Shown here: one piece after another, positions 5,410 to 6,954 of the stretch
How the letters are laid out: each line of letters starts with the position of its first letter
Position numbering within the stretch: position 1 is the stretch's first letter
Assembly: GCA_013812565.1 (NCBI GenBank)
Contig: JACCTF010001032.1
Coordinates: 1-6,954 of the forward strand
Reading direction: 5' to 3'
DNA from: Pyrinomonadaceae bacterium
Lineage (GTDB): Bacteria; Acidobacteriota; Blastocatellia; Pyrinomonadales; Pyrinomonadaceae
Length of the DNA: 6,954 nt
Program-made: the position numbers and the translations under genes
Notes under the pieces: model-generated
The model's database searches: none
What the model saw: only the letters and a program-made list of their open reading frames with translations
What the model was told of the DNA's origin: nothing

Positions 5410-6423
5410 ATGAAAACTGTTGTTCGTTCTTCTCTGTTCGTTGCAATGATTGTTCTTTGTGCGCTCCACGCGCGAGAAGCGTCGGCACAAGGCGGGCAAA
5501 CCGCTCAACCAGCGACATCGAATCCAACCGCCTCCCAGCAAGATCAAGAACTTGATTCGCAAGTTTTCATTCGCGAGGTGCGCGTCCCTATTACGGTCCT
5601 GGACAAGAAGAAGGAGCCGGTCGTAGGCCTTACCGTGAACGATTTTTTGATCCTCGAAGACAAACAGCCGCAACAGATTGTCTCGTTTACCAACGAAAGC
5701 CAGAACCAGCCGCTTTACATCGGAGTGTTGATGGATACGTCTTCATCAACCGCCGGAAAGCTTCGCTTCGAGAAGGAAGCGGCGTTGAACTTTATCCACA
5801 CCGTCGCCCGCCTCCGCAAAGATCAGGTCGCGTTCGTTACGTTTGACGATGAGGTTCGGCTGCTACAAGATTTCACCACCCGCCTTGATCTGCTTGATAA
5901 GGCTGTTAACAATGTTAAGAAGCCGGGCAATCACACCGCGCTCTACGATGCCGTATGGCAGATTTGCGATGAGAAGATGCGCAGCATTCCGGGTCGGCGC
6001 GCGCTGGTGGTGATTACGGATGGCGATGATACTTACAGTCGCGCGACACTCGCGAACGCAATCGACATCGCACAACGAACCGAGACCGTCATCTTCGCGA
6101 TCTCGACTAAAGCGGGGTTCTCAGGCAGCGTGCCCGGCGTAGAAGCTGGGCAGGTCGCTGACCGCGGCGACCGCGATCTTGAAAAACTCTGTGAGGAGAC
6201 CGGAGGCCGCGCCTTCTTTACCGGCGACATCCTGGCGCTCGAACGCTCCTTCACCAGAGTTGCGCGCGAGATGCGTTCACAGTACATCGCAACATACAGA
6301 CCCACCAATAATCGTTATGACGGAAGCTCTCGTCGCATCGAAGTTAAACTCGCTAACAAAGGTAAGGGGATGAAGGTGACGGCTAAAAGCGGATACACAG
6401 CCATCGCTGACGGCATCAGGTAA
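5410..6423 (+). CDS. Secreted VWA-domain protein (VWFA-related Acidobacterial domain family)
   Basis: A 337-residue exported protein. Residues 1-26 are a signal peptide (MKTVVRSSLF, a hydrophobic stretch, then ASA before QGGQ), followed by a Q/T/S-rich linker to about 50. The family's leading strand block follows: VRVPITVLDKKKEPVVGL (57-74) and DFLILEDKQPQQIVSF (78-93). The VWA domain (about 102-295) carries the metal-site (MIDAS) motif D109-T-S111-S-S113, the conserved threonine T176 in HTALYD, and the third loop at TDGDD (203-207). The C-terminal block YIATYRP to KSGYTA (292-330) is typical of the family. The role is presumably metal-dependent binding at the cell surface or outside; partners are unknown. 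The frame extends to an ATG at 5263, but the start at 5410 is chosen because it gives a proper signal peptide. Its ribosome site is weak (GAG 9 nt upstream). It is probably co-transcribed with the next VWA gene, 79 nt downstream. Confidence 0.92.
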   Translation: MKTVVRSSLFVAMIVLCALHAREASAQGGQTAQPATSNPTASQQDQELDSQVFIREVRVPITVLDKKKEPVVGLTVNDFLILEDKQPQQIVSFTNESQNQPLYIGVLMDTSSSTAGKLRFEKEAALNFIHTVARLRKDQVAFVTFDDEVRLLQDFTTRLDLLDKAVNNVKKPGNHTALYDAVWQICDEKMRSIPGRRALVVITDGDDTYSRATLANAIDIAQRTETVIFAISTKAGFSGSVPGVEAGQVADRGDRDLEKLCEETGGRAFFTGDILALERSFTRVAREMRSQYIATYRPTNNRYDGSSRRIEVKLANKGKGMKVTAKSGYTAIADGIR

Positions 6424-6502
6424 CGATTGAGGGTAGCTGACAAGCGAACCGGGTATTAAGCCCATAGTTAACATGCGTTTTAGAAGGACATTAGAATTTT
6501 AT

Positions 6503-6954
6503 ATGAGTAAGTTTGCGACGTTTTTTGCTTTTCTTCTTTTAGCAGCAGTGCTCTGCGGTGAAATGCTCATGGGAACGCGAGCGCAGGGAGAGCCGAATGC
6601 GTCGCAACAATCCACCTCCCGCCCACGCCGCGCGGGTGAAGCACCGACGCAGCAACAAACAACTCCAACTACGCAACCCTTGCCCCAACAAGGGCGACCG
6701 GAAGAGACGCTTCCACAGGATGACGATGTCGAACGATTCTCGACTGACTTGACTAACATTCTCTTCACCGCTCTTGATAAGAACAAACGCTTCGTGACAA
6801 CGCTGCGCCAGGAAGACATTCGCATCCTCGAAGATAACGCGCAGCAGCAGATTTTCACTTTTCAACGGCAGACGGATCTGCCGCTCTCGCTCGCCATCCT
6901 GATTGACACCAGCGCCTCGCAGGAAAGAACGTTGCCGGAAGAGAAGGCAGCGGC
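6503..6954 (+). CDS. Second secreted VWA-domain protein, 3'-partial (VWFA-related Acidobacterial domain family)
   Basis: The first 150 codons are present and the frame runs off the right edge. Residues 1-28 make a signal peptide (MSKFATFFAFLLLAAVL, with TRAQ near the likely cut). A long low-complexity Q/T/P/R linker follows (about 30-75), clearly longer than in the preceding gene. The family's N-terminal block is then recognisable: LTNILFTALDKNKRFVTTL (83-101), EDIRILEDNAQQQIFTF (104-120) and LPLSLAILIDTSAS (126-139). The last holds the MIDAS start D135-T-S137-A-S139. This aligns with VVGLTVNDFLILEDKQPQQI and IGVLMDTSSS of the gene before, so the two are tandem paralogues but quite diverged. 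An AGAAGGA lies at 6482-6488, 14 nt before the ATG, which is long. An in-frame ATG at 6473 is an alternative that would add MRFRRTLEFY and give a more basic n-region. Confidence 0.88.
   Translation, partial: MSKFATFFAFLLLAAVLCGEMLMGTRAQGEPNASQQSTSRPRRAGEAPTQQQTTPTTQPLPQQGRPEETLPQDDDVERFSTDLTNILFTALDKNKRFVTTLRQEDIRILEDNAQQQIFTFQRQTDLPLSLAILIDTSASQERTLPEEKAA

Noticed and set aside
6499..6865. Two minus-strand frames (108 and 119 codons) opposite the second VWA gene
   Set aside because: They are antisense shadows of a clear signal-peptide and VWA reading frame on the plus strand.

Overview
The window most likely comes from an Acidobacteriota chromosome, probably of the Blastocatellia type. This is inferred from gene content: two tandem secreted proteins resembling the 'VWFA-related Acidobacterial domain' family, a small secreted beta-rich protein of a type common in that phylum, an ASPIC/UnbV (CRTAC1-like) FG-GAP protein, a Uma2-family protein, and an FHA-GAF-AAA+-Fis sigma-54 activator. 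No rRNA, tRNA, CRISPR array, transposase or phage gene is visible.

Layout. Positions 3-1124 (+) hold the C-terminal part of a CRTAC1-like FG-GAP/ASPIC-UnbV protein that enters from the left edge. It converges on a Uma2-family gene (1243-1848, -). Upstream of Uma2 on the same strand, across a 174-nt gap with an 11-bp tandem repeat, lies a complete sigma-54 enhancer-binding protein (2023-3903, -). A 593-nt divergent control region (3904-4496) separates it from a small secreted protein gene (4497-4949, +), which ends in a strong intrinsic terminator (5032-5074). A 460-nt gap with an imperfect hairpin follows. Then come two consecutive secreted von Willebrand A-type proteins (5410-6423, complete; 6503 to the right edge, partial).

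The most interesting part is the divergent region. It carries (i) two near-identical 16-bp palindromes, CTATCC-N4-(G/A)GATAG, with centres exactly 21 bp apart, (ii) about 124 bp downstream, a near-consensus -24/-12 promoter (TGGCACG-N4-TGGCA, 4326-4341) pointing at the small secreted protein gene, and (iii) a leader of about 145 nt with a 12-bp hairpin and a second small hairpin abutting a perfect Shine-Dalgarno. The adjacent gene encodes an activator with an intact GAFTGA loop. The simplest reading is a self-contained circuit: an FHA/GAF-sensing activator binds the paired palindromes and drives sigma-54 transcription of one secreted protein, isolated downstream by its own terminator. The parts are seen in the sequence; the wiring is inference.

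The VWA pair lies beyond the terminator, so it is probably a separate unit. The Uma2 and CRTAC1-like genes have no evident functional link to the circuit.
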